Origin: Brienomyrus brachyistius
Taxonomy: Eukaryota; Chordata; Actinopteri; Osteoglossiformes; Mormyridae
Direction of reading: 5' to 3'
NCBI RefSeq assembly: GCF_023856365.1
Contig: NC_064538.1
Location: 17,502,935-17,566,934, forward strand
DNA: 64,000 nucleotides
How positions within the stretch are numbered: the first letter of the stretch is position 1; the number at the start of each line of letters is the position of its first letter. The notes under the pieces were generated by a model. The model ran no database searches, was not told where the DNA came from, and worked only from the letters and a program-made list of their open reading frames with translations. Shown in pieces: positions 22,132-35,500 of this stretch. The translations under genes were made by a program, and so were the position numbers.

Positions 22132-22161
22132 ATCCTATCCTATCCTATCCTATCCTATCCT
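22132..22161 (+). repeat. (TATCC)n microsatellite, about six units
   Basis: Perfect pentanucleotide repetition of TATCC, then TAATCTATTC. Confidence 0.9.
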
Positions 22162-23167
22162 AATCTATTCTATTAAATAAGAACTCCTTAATATCACTGC
22201 CTTATGAAAATACAATTACAAACATATTTCTATTTTCACTATCTCATTTTACAGTTTTATTTTATTTTTATTGTATTTATACTAATTATCTTTGCATTAT
22301 GCATTTCTCTTTAGAGAACAATCTGGAAAGCCGGTGGAAAAAACGATTCCACCACACACACGCACAGCGTATGTTTGCACGGGCAGCACAAAAAACCCGG
22401 AACTTGATGAAAGGGCAATTCTGCCGAGTTGCCGCGGTAACCAGCTTCCTGGGTGACATCACTGACCTTGCCGGAACCCAAAGGAGCACAGTTTAAAAGT
22501 ACGAATCAGCCTGTTTTTTTCTACAGGGAGCGTAACCACGACCAACCTAGTTGCGTTTCAGCCCTTTTGGCAGCTCCATCTTTAAGCACCAGTGTGATTA
22601 CAGCCTCACAGTGCTCGCCCCAGGCCTTAACACCATAATGGCCCCATAATTCCCCTCACCTATTTTCTTTTCCAGGTGGTGACTTACTGACTTCTTCCTG
22701 AAAAGATGGATGGTTCCTCCTGACAGTCTTAACCCCCTCCCTGAACCACTTTACACCCCCCAGTCCATATCCAAGGAGACCTGAGCCCATCTACCTGGTA
22801 TATGTTGATAGTATGGTGCTTCAATTCTAAATTATAGACTCATCTATACTTCTGACTCTGTGTATGGGGGGGGGGGTTGCAGACAACATTATCTGGGGGT
22901 CTTTGAACAACAGGAGTCAGGGTCCATATGCCCAGAGGCTGATGGGAGAGTAGTGACAGAGGAGGGGGGGATATGGGGGAAAGGCAACAGAGCTGGAAGG
23001 AGCACTGCCCCGGGGAGCCATTTCAGAGACAATGGGTGGGGGGGCTCCTCCCTAACAAAGCCACAGTCACAGCAAACACAAGCCTCTCTGCCATTTTAAT
23101 GCTTGTGATTTTTCTGGCTCTTTTCAGTGCCTCCTTTACCGACACCCCCCCCCCCCCCCACCCCGTA

Positions 23168-23320
23168 TAATGGCTCACTGGGTTAATATTTTGAAGGTTG
23201 CTGGTTCAGGATAGTAGGCAGTATGGTTTGGGCCCTTTAGCAAGGCCCTTAACCCTAAATGCTCCAGTTGACTCCCACTCTCAACTGGATGCCGCTCAGG
23301 ATAAAAGCTTCCACTAATTA
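23168..23320 (+). mobile_element. tRNA-derived SINE-like copy
   Basis: GGTTGCTGGTTCAGGATAGT resembles a B-box region; GGCCCTTTAGCAAGGCCCTT followed by AACCCTAAATGCTCCAGT and GCTCAGGATAAAAGC is the classic middle and 3' part of a common fish SINE. Confidence 0.6.
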
Positions 23321-23452
23321 ACTATATAGCTAAAAGGCTGAAAGGCTAGAATGTAAACGTTGTGAGCTTCAGTCGTCTGGTGAGTCACTGATTTCGATCA
23401 CTAACATGTCTTACTGAGGTACTCATTCTTTTCTAATTGATCATAATATTTT

Positions 23453-23478
23453 CATCCATCCATCCATCCATCCATCCA
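23453..23478 (+). repeat. (CATC)n microsatellite
   Basis: Six and a half perfect CATC units. Confidence 0.9.
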
Positions 23479-24274
23479 AGAGGCCCTGCACCAGCTGCTG
23501 CATGTGAGGTACGCCAAGCCTTTAGGACACGTCCTGTTTGTTGGCCCTGTAGATGAAAAGGAAGGCAGCGGTCGCCTGCCCTGCCAGCTCGCAGCATGGG
23601 GTCATGGTTCATTGAATATTTCTCTCCTCAGTCCCTACTTCAAACAGCAGCTGGGGGATATTTTTTGTTTCTGGGACAATGGCAGATTTTCCTTTGTATT
23701 ACTGCAATCAGCCGCTTTGATACGAGTCCTACTCCTGCGTGCGTGAACGTGTGCGTGGCCACCTTCCACGATAACTAATTGCATCTTCGCTTCTCCTTTC
23801 GACTGGCTGCTCCGAGTCCAGGTTCTGCACTGCGTCTGTAAGGAGGGGTGTGCCTACGGGACGCCTTAACCTCGGCCTCCCCCTTTCTCAGCTTCCCTCC
23901 CCACCCCCTGAGCTCTTTAATAAACACTGTAGTAGAGGTTGAACTTGCCAAGGACAGCCATGATGTTGGATTTGCCAAATTTGATGACAGCAGTGGGTCC
24001 CATCTCACAAATAGTCTTCTAAGGGGCCACAAAATGATCAATTATTTTTTGGATTTTGGTGTTTAAGACAGACTCATTAACTTGATGGAGTTCTTGAGTA
24101 GAGAATGCGAGAGTGTGCGCTGTGTTTGATGGGCAATCGTTTTTGCAGGTGAAAGCTAGTTGGTGTTTCCATTACACACTTAAAAGTTCCTTAATTTGCA
24201 TGATTTTAAATGCAGTTACTAACCCAATGCAAGCAAACAAGGTCATAATGTTAATCTTTGACTATGTATTTATT

Positions 24275-24440
24275 CATCTTCCATCTATTTATCCTGAATA
24301 AGTTTGTGGAGACCCTAGACCTTGTCCCACAGAGCACAGGGCGTGGGCAGAGGTGCAGTTTGAATAGGATGCCAGTCCATCGCAGGGCACATGTAAGCAA
24401 ATGCTGATACACTATGGGCAAATTGGAGATGCAGATTTTC
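24275..24440 (-). repeat. L2/SINE-type 3' tail, degraded
   Basis: CTATTTATCCTGAATAAG, ACAGAGCACAGGGCGTGGGC and GGATGCCAGTCCATCGCAGG then GCACATGTAAGC match the reverse-strand tail seen in other copies of the window's main SINE family, with strong divergence. Confidence 0.6.
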
Positions 24441-24687
24441 ATAACCGCACGTCTAGTACGGTTGGAAATCAGGAAGGAATAGATGAAGCCGAGACAACAG
24501 CGCCACCCAATATTGGATTAAATGTATTGAATTTTTTTTTTATAAATGACCTGTCCCCATGACCCCATTGCACTTTACATACACACTCAGGGGACCCATT
24601 ATCTATGCCTAGCTAAATACGGGCTAGTACCCATGTATGCCTCCAGAATAACTTCAAAGGTAGAAAAGCTGTGTCTTCTGATCAGTG

Positions 24688-25007
24688 TTAGATCACGTGT
24701 CTCAGCCGCTCTGATGCTTAGCCTTTCTCCACACTGCTGTTGTCCTCATCTGTTGTACTTGTTGACTTCCTTTAACGAGTCTGCGCACCCTCCTCTGACC
24801 GCTTTCATTAACGAGGCATTTTCAGCAATAGAACTACTGCTGACTGGGTGTTTTCCTGTTCTCTGTAAACTCCAGACACTGTAGTGCATGTAATTCCCAG
24901 GAGGACGAGTGCTCCTAAAATGCTGGAACCACTGCGTCTGGCAGCAACAGTCACACCACATTCAAAGTCACTTAGATCAGCTGTCTTAGCCGCTCTGATG
25001 CTTAGCC
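24688..25007 (+). repeat. pair of 36-bp direct repeats 284 bp apart
   Basis: 24688-24723 and 24972-25007 share 33 of 36 bases, with core AGCCGCTCTGATGCTTAGCC. The region between is unremarkable. Origin unknown. Confidence 0.85.
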
Positions 25008-25449
25008 AAATGGTAACTTTACCTCTTGACCCCATCTGTGTGCCATATGTATTCAGTTGCAGACGCATGATTGGCTGGTTGGAGGACCAGACTGTTGCGT
25101 AGATGAGCAGATGAGCAGATGTATAACAAAGTGGCTTCTGACTATAAACACACAAAGACATACAGCACATGGTACAAAAAAAGGCAGAAGACACTGGAGT
25201 AAAGGAATAAAAGCCTGTTTGGGGGCAGGGGAGGGACCTCTTGGGGTCCCAGGCCAACTGGCTTCCCACCCACTCTGGGTACGCTAACTGCACAAGGTCA
25301 ACTGGACTACATGTCAATCCCAAACCACCAGAGAACGCATTCACACTTTTTCCTCCTTGGTTAGTATGTATAGATTTATGGGGATGCTACAGTCTTCAAA
25401 GGGCCAATCAGTGTGAAGATTATTCATATGTAGAGCGCTGATGATTTGG

Positions 25450-28400
25450 TCCTGCGATCATAATGTCTGGGGCCTTTGCCCTGAAAGAATGCAGTGAATC
25501 ACCCTGCCTGGAATCTCTCGGTTTTGAGATACAGAAGCTACATATTTTGTAATTATTGCCATATATGCCAGCGATGTTCATATTCATTCCTGTGCATGTA
25601 TTCGTTTGCTGTAACAGGCGTCATTATGACCTCATTAGCGACTAATCAGGCAATTTCTCTACAAAAATGACTTTGAACTCAGCAAAACCCATCACCTCTC
25701 ATAAAAGATCTAAGCATGAATCTTGCAGTTCCTCACAATTCTTTTCACACTTTTAAAATCATTAAAAAAAATGTAACTTAATATGAGTATAGGAACAGTT
25801 TTCAAATCCTGACAGCTTCCTGTAATTTTTTTTTAATTATTATAAAAATTTCTCCGATAACCTCTTGAAAGAGACCCTATCAACCTGAAAGCAACCTTGC
25901 TGACAGATTTCACTGAGTGACGTAAGCCACGTTGAGTAATTAGAGCATTATTTGCACGACCGGCTGGCCGGAAAAATGTCCCTCTGTGACAGTCATATCA
26001 AAAGTCCGTGATGCGACCTTTCTGCGCAGAAGGGAGAAAGGCAGCCAGTGATGTAAACAACACTAAGGCTGAGTCAACTCTCCCCTAAACCTGTGGAGGC
26101 ATGAGAAAGGCCAGAGGGGAGCCCAAAGAGCCATAATGATCCTCTTTCCCTGGCATGAGAAGGCAGCCCTCCTTCCTCTGAAATCAATTGCTGTCCTATG
26201 AAAGTTTTCTCAAGTAAACGAGGTCCAGAGGCTTCAGCAAAGGTCAAGCATTTCCATGACTTCATAATGTCTAGTCAGCAAAGGGTTTAAACACCTAACC
26301 TATGGTGTTGAGTGGATGTGCTTTTTTTACTTTTTATAAAAACCTTGTGGGAACCACGTAGATATGCAGTACTTTCAAGACCTCAAAGCTCACCTAACTG
26401 TATACATGCAAAAAGACGCAAGACTGCAAGCTTGCGAGTGAAATTACGAATCGCACATCACATTATGAAGGAACGCCAACTATCTGCTGAGGGACACAGT
26501 TGATTAGCAGCCCCGGGGAGGCAGGGTACTTTATGGTAAGCTCAGGAAAGATTATGGCAGTCACTGAAATAGACAAGGACATGCTTTGTTTAGAATGGCC
26601 CATCAAAGAGGACACTGGACTCCAGTGCACAACAAACAGAGATGTAGTATGTGTCGGCTATTTATAATTGCTAAGGATTTCAAACTAAAGCTCCCCTCTG
26701 AGAGTTATGCTCCTTCTTAGAAACAGTGCAACACTATTTGTAATAACACTTAAGACCGTCATGATTCAAGGGCAAAAGTATTGGAGGGAAGATTTATGAC
26801 TTGATACTCATTAGAATGGTCTGTGCCCAATAGCAAGCATCAAACAACTTGATTGTTTTCCTTTCATTTATTCTGTTCAGATCCCTAAATCAAGTGCAAA
26901 TGGATTCTCTCACAGACCGTCCCAGCTTACACTTTTCAATGCCTCAGTTAATCTGTTAAAATCTCCCCTCTCCCGATGGATTGGTGTGGAATTTACTTTC
27001 TAGTGCAACAAGTTCCTTTTAAAGCCAAAATTAGCACTGGGCAGCTTGACAACCTCAGATGTAGCCTGGTACAGCCATAATTCAGGGACCGTTAGTATCT
27101 ATACCATAACTTAACATCATTTTCAACATGGAACCAATGACACGCATCTCAGCCATTCATCAAAGAGATTAGCGATGGGGAACAGCCATCACGTTACGTA
27201 AGACGGTGTTTTATTGGTTAATCAAATCGAAGGAAGCTTCAAGCTCTGCCTCCCCAAGGTATCCTCCAATCAAGAGACAGAAGTACGTAAAAAGTTAAGC
27301 AATGAGCAGCTGTATCAGCAAACACAGTGCAATCATTTCATGCAGCTAAGCTTCAAAACATAACCATCTGTAAAAGGAAGCAATTTACAAGACATCTCCA
27401 AAAGCAAACACTACAAGATCAAATAGCAAAAGAAATCCTTGCATGGCCGATACAGTATGACTGGGGATATACGTGACATCCACATAAACGACAAAATTAT
27501 TTTCATGATCTTCGATCTATAATGGCAGAGACGAGAAGATTAGAAGGCTGCCACACTGCAGCAGAACTGCATGAATCTAAAGCACTGCATCATCGTGCTG
27601 GTTTTATTTTGTTCAACTTCAATCCATTTTTAATTAAGCACGGTGTAGAGTTGTTCCAGCAACTGTCACATGGTCTTCATCCAATTCGTTCTGTTGGTTT
27701 TGGTTTCGTTAAACATGGAAGAGTACAAGCATGACAACCATTGTCAGGAAAAGGCTGTGAAAAAAAAACATTCAGAAATGCTCATTCATAATTACACCTT
27801 TGCTGTTTCTCTATTGATCATATTACCCACAATCCTCCATATAGATATAAATTAAACATCACATTAGTACCGGCAGCATAAAAATTGCGTGGTGCGTGTT
27901 CATTTGATCATGTAGAATTTAGGTGAATCTGCATTTTCCCATTTTAATTTCTCAAATAAAGGGTTTGGGTCTCATAGCGTCGCACATTAACGGCACTTCA
28001 GGAGAATCCATCCACTTCAAGTGAGAGGGAGATTACATTTGATTTGGAAGTAATACGCTCTAATGAGATTGCCATTACCAGTCAGACAGAAAATCTATGT
28101 TACTATACCAGCAAAATGCCACCACCAGACCTGCTCCCCTCCCCCCTTTCAGAATTTTTGTCTGCTCAACATTCTCTTTTGCACCATGGTGACAGCGGAA
28201 GATGAATTCACCAAAGCACCCAGGCGGCCTTGCGTGCCAGGCGGCACAGAGCTTGGGATGGAGTTGGATTCGCCCACCCCCCGACAGTCGCTCCCCTTGC
28301 AGTAGTCTGGGCATGGGGCCACCCACACGGCCCCCAGGCCAGGCCTCGTAAATAGTCACCCCCTACTGTCCTGGCGTGAACCAGATGGCGACAGTGCGAG

Positions 28401-30400
28401 GCCAGATGCAGGGAGGAGTGGCACCAGCTGAGGCTAGCGACCGGCTTTTTAAGAGCACTCTCGCCATGATGGGGCCATCGCTATGTTTCAACATCAACCG
28501 GAGCTGCATAAACCCGTCTCAGAGCATCAATGAACTACAGAGTTCTTAGGACAGTACGGTCAGTGCTCGAGATCTCACAGTCCTCTCCACAGAGCCTTCA
28601 GTGCATTAAACTGCCTGGCTTTCTGGTTACTGCCCCTGGCCAAAACATCTCCCCAATCCTTCCCAGATTCCTGTTTAGCAATGTAGCAGAGTTCTTATCA
28701 TTGGAGTGGGACTGGGATAATCAGAGCAGTGGTAGAGCACGGCATTCCATACCCACTCTTCCGCTCATCCTGCATGCTGCATCACGCCGACTCACTTCTC
28801 TTTCTCTAAAGTCATCGCGGTGAGCATGACCGGAGGTACCACAGCAGGGGATGTGTAATTGGAGCTACCCAGCCGTTAATGTCAGCCAGAGGGTCTCAGC
28901 TGACTGCTGCTTAATTGGCTGTTGCAGAGCGGTGGGGCACTTCCAGCTTGCCAGTTGTTCAGCTCATCCAATCAGATCTGGATCCTCCATATCATGTGAC
29001 TTGCAATGCATAAAGAAAGAAATGGTCTTGGCGGGGATGTTGTGGGTAAAGTGGACACCCTGCACAAGGCATCTGGCTGGATGTTTGGAGTCAGAAGGGC
29101 ACGGATGAGCCAAGTCTAATTAAAAACAACTGATTGAGTGAAAACCAGGAAACAAAAAAAAAAACAATCTTAACAGAGATGTGATTTTGATCAAAAGCCT
29201 TTCTTTGAGTCTCCCCTTGCTGCTGCTGCATGATCGGAACTCTCCAGCCATCCATTTACCTTAATATTTCCTGAAACAACCAGTGTATCCTTCATAAATG
29301 CACACATTTTAAATTCATGCCCATGCCCAAGCTTTCTGTCAGCCCCAAAGTAAATAACGCCCAGGCGGCCCAAGAAAACGACAGCATCCGAATAAACAGG
29401 CCATTTACCATCCTTTGACTTATTTTCAGCAGTCAGTCTTCAAGCTGGTGAGCTCAGCATGTGGCGATTAATGCACTCGACAAACTGGCCTCTAGCTCCT
29501 GCTTTACTGCAGATCCGGGGAAGCATGTTGGCATGGGATGGCAGATCCCCTCTCTCACAAGCTTACTCCGTCTCTGTTTGTAGACACTTCTGTTTGAAGG
29601 CCAGATGTATGTTTACAGCCTGTGATGTATCTCCAGTCTGTCATATGAGACCTAGGATGTTTCCAAAAAAAGTCCAGGAAGGACACCTGCCAGGTACTGG
29701 AAATCGAGAGTGTTTTTCCCCCAGGTGGACAACACTAAGGTGACATCTTTACTGTAATTAATGAATTATAAGCAACACGTATCCCACCCATGAACACTTA
29801 TTAACAGCAAACTGAGAAACCTGCCCCCAAACCATCACATTTAACTGATCACGACAATAAAAAGGTTTTTCATACAGATGAGAAAAGAAAGTAACTGAAT
29901 ATAGAAAAAACAACTCGGTTCTCGCATTTAGACACAGGTATACAGGTTTTCGTTTGAGATTACGTATTGTGAGTGTTACGTGATACGTAATCACAGATAT
30001 TCTTAATAATACAGTGACCTAAGGACAGACTTAAAGATGGAAAACGTGCGAAAGTGACGTCAAGTGTAAGAAAAGTAAACTACTCCTTGCATGTTGTTAT
30101 AACTAGACAGGTTTTCATTTGTAATGAAACGTATTGTATCACAGAGATACTTAGTAATACAGAGATTGACCTAAGGGCATATATTAACAGGGAAAACATG
30201 CCAGAGTGATTTGGAGTGTGAGAAAAATAAATAAATCATTGTTATGTCTGTAAAAAAGCATAATAAAGCAAAATAATATATACGATGCCACAAAGGACAG
30301 TGTAAAATATAAATAGGATTGCGGTCTGCCATGCAGCGAAGGGAGAGAATCGAATTTACCACCCGTTTTGTCTTCATACGATCAGAGGCCTCACCGTCCT
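25450..30400. other. repeat-poor non-coding block
   Basis: No coding exon recognised and few repeats. The AT-rich, non-repetitive character (for example 25.5-27.2 kb) is what conserved enhancers in large gene deserts look like, but sequence alone does not show conservation. Confidence 0.35.
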
Positions 30401-30419
30401 GGCGAACGAAGAGCATTCT

Positions 30420-30780
30420 ATCATGCACTGGTGAGCATTGCGCGGCGGGAACACGGCGCAGTCTACCGGGAGTCCCGCCGAATGGCAGCTGCGTCTAGGA
30501 GATACCTGTGTCCGCGGCAGGGGGGAGCGCAAAATATCGGGTAAAAAGACAAACGAAATAAGTGTCACGTGACGCGGCGTTTAAATTGAGGGTTTTCGTT
30601 TCAGGGGACGGGGCTGGGGGTCGCGTGCGCTCACCCGTGATAAACCGCGATTGTTCGCGTTAACGCCGCCGCTGAACTCAGAATGACACGCCGCATTACC
30701 CTCGCGGCATTTTAATTCGTCAAATCTGGCATTCAGATCGCGGCGGATAATGCATCCAGCCAATCAGATTACGCCGTGAC
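30420..30780. promoter_or_regulatory. CpG island with GTCACGTGAC and CCAAT motifs
   Basis: I count about 41 CpG in these 360 bases, the densest stretch in the window. It carries a perfect 10-base palindrome GTCACGTGAC (30564-30573), a USF/TFE-type E-box, and CCAATCAG at 30760-30767. CpG islands usually mark promoters, so a non-coding first exon of kcnj15 or an unannotated transcript may start here. On the minus strand, ACACAG followed by GTATCT near 30505 could act as a splice donor, but this is speculative. Confidence 0.5.
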
Positions 30781-33700
30781 AACAGGCACGCAACGAGGAA
30801 AATAAACAGGAACGTTTAAATCGTACGCCAAATATTTCCTTGGAAAGTTTCAATCATCGTAATACAGTGCACTTTTCTTAATTTTGAATGAAATATACCA
30901 AGTTTTACTAGAATTATTTCAATAACAATAGAGTATCTCAGCCAATTGGGAATTTGTTGAAAGATTTAAAAAAGAGCCAGAGATTCAAAAGAATTTGCAT
31001 AACCATGCCATCAGCTGTTTTCATGTTAACATGGAAAGTAATGCCTGACAAAAAAATTAAGGCAAATTTTGCCTCTTCAGCAGTAGCTGAAAATGGAGTA
31101 AATCTTCCACTCAGATTGGCCTTCAGGCACCTCACCCTGTGAGCAGACCTTAAAGGGAGACACGCGTTGGCTGACTGGTTCTCTCTCCACACAGCAGCTT
31201 GGACTGTGTCCTTGCTACCTCCCACACACAAGCCCCGCCCCCCGCCCCCGTGTGTGGTTTGGCCCGGCTGAGAGGTCCCCTCTGCAGGTGTCCCCTCAGA
31301 AGCCTGTAAAAGCTGGGTTGTCTCTGATGTGCGCACACCACCGATCACACTCTTTGACCCCAACCCCTGCTAAGACTACCCCCTCCCTTACTGGCACACA
31401 TATATAGCAGACGCTTTATTCTGGCTGTGAAGCCTCTGCGGCTGTATACACCCAGCCCTATGTCCAGGCACGGTGACTCTACCCAAAACTGACAAAGACT
31501 CCTTTGCCCTGCCTTCCCTCCTTCAATGCAAGGAGCTCTGGCAGGCTTGCATGTATGGGTGTGCATGTGGGTAAGCATGCATGCAGTGGATTTCAGAAAC
31601 AGCAGGAGCGAGATATATGCCCATTCGCAAATGCAAAGCAAACCCAGTGAAGGTCAGTGCAGGTAGGAGAGGGAAACTTGTACTAAGGAACGACATTTTC
31701 CCAAGCACTCATTCCCGCAAGTGTGCATTAGTGTTATTAATGATGACCTCTGAAAAAGTTTCTTTCTTACAAGGAGCTGCCATGACAACCAAATGTTCAT
31801 ATGCATTATGCCGACAACTTTGGATTTTCCTTATTACTCTTTTTCTGTTGCATTCATGGACTGACACGGGACAGTGTTCTGATGACTCATGATAGTCTTT
31901 TTTTCTTTTTTGTAGGCTTGTTTTGTAGTTTTATTAAGAAGAACAAGATGAATTATGAGGTCATTCAGTCCTTCAATCTGGTTACGACAATCAACTTGTA
32001 ATGAGCTCATTAAAATATAACTGTAGAGTCTCACACTGTCTTTGAGGGGATTCTCTGTTTAGTTTACTGTAAACATACAGCGATGACAACACACATTATT
32101 CCAGCAAAATGGATTGTTTCCTGTGAGCACCGAGTCAATGGTTTGCTTCTGCCACAATCAATAACCATAATGGCGCTGTGCAGGCCTTTAAAATGTTTGT
32201 CTAATTGAAAGAAGCAGGCCACAGACAGGATCTGCAGCAATTTAAAGTGCAATTAAGGCATGACTGTGGAGAGAATGAGTGCCTTTCTTATTGTTTATGT
32301 ATCTTCAGACACACCAGTGAAGTCAAACAAACTTCAATTCTTGAGCTAAGTGATCGTATCACTGTTGGGCCCTTGAGCGAAGCCTTTGACTGTGAAAACT
32401 GCCCCAGGGTGGTGGACGAGTGTCTGACCCCAGGCCTTGCTCTCTGCTCCATATGAGTGTCTCGCGGGAGAATAATATATCATATGCAAAAGCAAAAGTT
32501 TACTATGCAGTTGTGCAAATGGAAAAATTATTTTTCATCACTATGAGAGAGGGACAAAGAAACTGTACGGCTCAAAAAATACTGGAAATGCTTCCAACAT
32601 TCACCAGCCCTAGAAACGATCATTCATTTCTTGCTTCCACACTGAAAAACGTTCAACTTTCAGTGGGATCTGCTGCATTCGCTGTGCCCTCCAGCCTTGA
32701 CGTCACCTGACCGGCAGACTGTAATTTGATTGGTCAGACTCTTGCTTCTCGGTGACAGATGTTGATCTTTTCCAGCAGCAGGCCAAGGAAGACCCCAGAG
32801 CGCACCTCTCGCCTAATAAACTCCCTGTCGGCCCCCAGCACTTCTCTCCTCTGATATTCCTGTCAAACAGGGCTGCGGATGGGCTGAGTCCCCACAGGCA
32901 GTGAAAAACACATAATGTCGACTGTCATCTGAAATTAGGGCTCTATTTAAAGTGACGGCGATCCATTCCCCAAGGGGGCTGAGAATAGACACTGATAGAG
33001 ACTGAATAAGCATACAGAAGAGCCATGACAGATACAAATGTACGTGAGGGAGCTTTGAGAGTCGCTTGTAGAAAACAGGAACTCCTCCTAAATCGCCCGA
33101 CAAAAGATGGGGAAGGATTTGTTTTGTTAGCAATATGATTTAGTGCACCAGAGGGTTACTCTGAGCAGTAAAGCAGCACAGTTTTTAATGACGTTTCAGA
33201 GAATGTCTGAGTAATCACTGAAGGGGAAAAAGTCGCAAGGGATGATTTTTATTAAAACATGATTACAGGAATATGCTTATAGGCGATTTATGTGTACATC
33301 TTATTCAGGATTTCTTTATTGGTTTGCATTTCTGAATTGTCTGACACAGTACTGTTTAACTGACTTGTCGACAGCATATTGCATATTGACGATCTTTGTG
33401 CTTTACGTCACCTCTGCTAGTCTTAATGGCCTTTTAATACACTCGATATAGAAGTGCTTATTTTGATTTTGGCCACTAGGGGCAGGTAGTCATACTTTTC
33501 TTGTGCTTTTCATTGGGTTTCTGGAATACCCCCCCACCCAAGATAATTAGTGGGCGTGGCCAATTAACTTCTCCGCCATATATCGCTCTTTACACCATGC
33601 ATGTTACTCAGCACCGTCACCAATCAGAAGGGAGGCAGGTCTTGCACTACTGACAGCTACCTTACCGATCTCTAAAGGAGGCAAGAAACAGTGCTGGCCG

Positions 33701-35129
33701 GACTCCTCCCTGCAAAAATAGAAGAATGCCAATTTTCCCCAGTCACATATGGATAATTAATTTCACTGCACTATTTGCTTTACTGTAAAGTGACTAGAAT
33801 AGGCCTAATAACAAGTCATATTCGGAATGGAGGAAGGATGTCTATCAATAATGTCTATCAATGGTTATGCATATGCGTGTGTCATAAATCCAATACCGTA
33901 ATAAGCGGCTAACGTTTTTAACGCTTGAGATTTTCACGTTAAATCACTGTGCATACATGTCTTTACTTATTCTTTCAAGGTTAGACCGTCCGTAATTCAC
34001 AGCGCCATTCATTTCACAAAAGCTTATAGCGGTTTGGGACGCTTTATTTGCACATGAGAGAATACGCTCTCAAACCACGGGGATGCCCTTTCCGATGCCG
34101 CATTAATCACCCGGGCGATCAGCGATCGACGGCCAGCACTGACCGGAGGCCATACGGCAGCTCCCAAATCGCGGTATCGATTGCACGGCAGCCTAAGCGC
34201 TAACTGCTAACACACGCCTCGTGACCTCGCTCGGATAAGGAGGAGAGTAATTCAGGCGTGACTAATGAACCATTCCGGCTGAGGGAAAGTCCTGTGACAG
34301 AGGAGCAATTTCCAGCAAGATGTAAGAGGCTAGACATGCCATTTTAAACCCACGTCCAGCCATAAAGAAGCACTGGATACACTCGGTTGAGTGGCTTGGT
34401 TTTAGCGTTGTGTTGTCTATCATTACAGTAGTATGCATGTGCACGGTGTAGTGTATTTAAATGGTCTTAAGAGGGTGAATAAAGCGTTAAAATTTATGAA
34501 TAAGTTTTTACCGAACACCATATTAACTAAGTGGAAGACCATATGGGCTTCTCTTTGTTTGAAACGAGATTAATGGATAATTCCTGTCAATAAAAAGCAC
34601 AGCCGTTCCTACAAGCAAATCTGGAAAGGAGCTTCATATAAAAATCAAAGTCATATCCGCAATTAATACCCTAGTCAGATCAGTCTTGGCTGCAGCAAGC
34701 TGATTTGTTGAAATTTAATCATGGGGCGAGAAAAACAATAATCTCAGATGTTTAGAATTCCCTGATGGCCCTCTCACAAACAATTAGTTATAATGAGACT
34801 GAAGGCAACTTTACATTGATAGGCCTACTTAGGTGAAAAGGAATTAATGATAAACCAGGATTAACCGTAATTTTCGTTTAACAGTCAAACGTAAACATGG
34901 GAACTGAAATTTCATCTTTATCTACAAAGAACATTATATTGATAATGTATTGATTAAGTATCGTAAATGACCGCTGTGTTTATATGATATCTGGTATATC
35001 TAGTTTTGATGTGCACAGCAATAATCAATTAATCTCACGGTCAAAGTAAAAAAAAATGTACAGGATGTCTGAGAACTTTGTTTATGTGGAAGTAAAAACA
35101 CATAGTTAAATTTGCTAATATGTTGCAAT
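30781..35129. other. non-coding block, possible conserved elements
   Basis: No coding exon recognised. 32.06-33.1 kb is non-repetitive and AT-rich. 33.9-34.25 kb keeps many CpGs. A CTCF-like match lies at 33470-33488. ORFs up to 141 codons look random. Confidence 0.35.
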
Positions 35130-35142
35130 TGATCTTGAATTA

Positions 35143-35500
35143 GGGCGGCATGGTGGTGCAGTGGTTAGCACTGTCGCCTCACACCTCTGGGACCCGGGTT
35201 CGAGTCTCCGCCTGGGTCACATGTGTGCGGAGTTTGCATGTTCTCCCCATGTCGTCGTGGGGTTTCCTCCGGGTACTCCGGTTTCCCCCCACAGTCCAAA
35301 AACATGCTGAGGCTAATTGGAGTTGCTGAATTGCCCGTAGGTGTGCATGTGTGCGTGAATGGTGTGTGAGTGTGCCCTGCGATGGGCTGGCCCCCCATCC
35401 TGGGTTGTTCCCTGCCTCGTGCCCATTGATTCCGGGATAGGCTCCGGACCCCCCGCGACCCAATAGGATAAGCGGTTTGGAAAATGGATGGATGGATGGA
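35143..35500 (+). mobile_element. SINE-like element, intact, with 13-bp target-site duplication
   Basis: It begins GGGCGGCATGGTGGTGCAGT with GGTTAGCAC (A-box-like), then GGGTTCGAGTCTCC (B-box), a conserved body, and a tail AAGCGGTTTGGAAAATGGAT with GGAT repeats. The flanks carry the perfect duplication TGATCTTGAATTA at 35130-35142 and 35501-35513. A tRNA-like head plus an L2-like tail and a TSD indicate LINE-mobilised retrotransposition. Confidence 0.9.

Noticed and set aside
24808..25344. 178-codon minus-strand ORF
   Set aside because: No domain, signal or codon pattern is convincing, and it crosses one of the 36-bp direct repeats. Likely chance.
35143..35230. tRNA gene
   Set aside because: The A/B-box-like sequence is the head of a SINE with tail and duplication; no full cloverleaf is supported.
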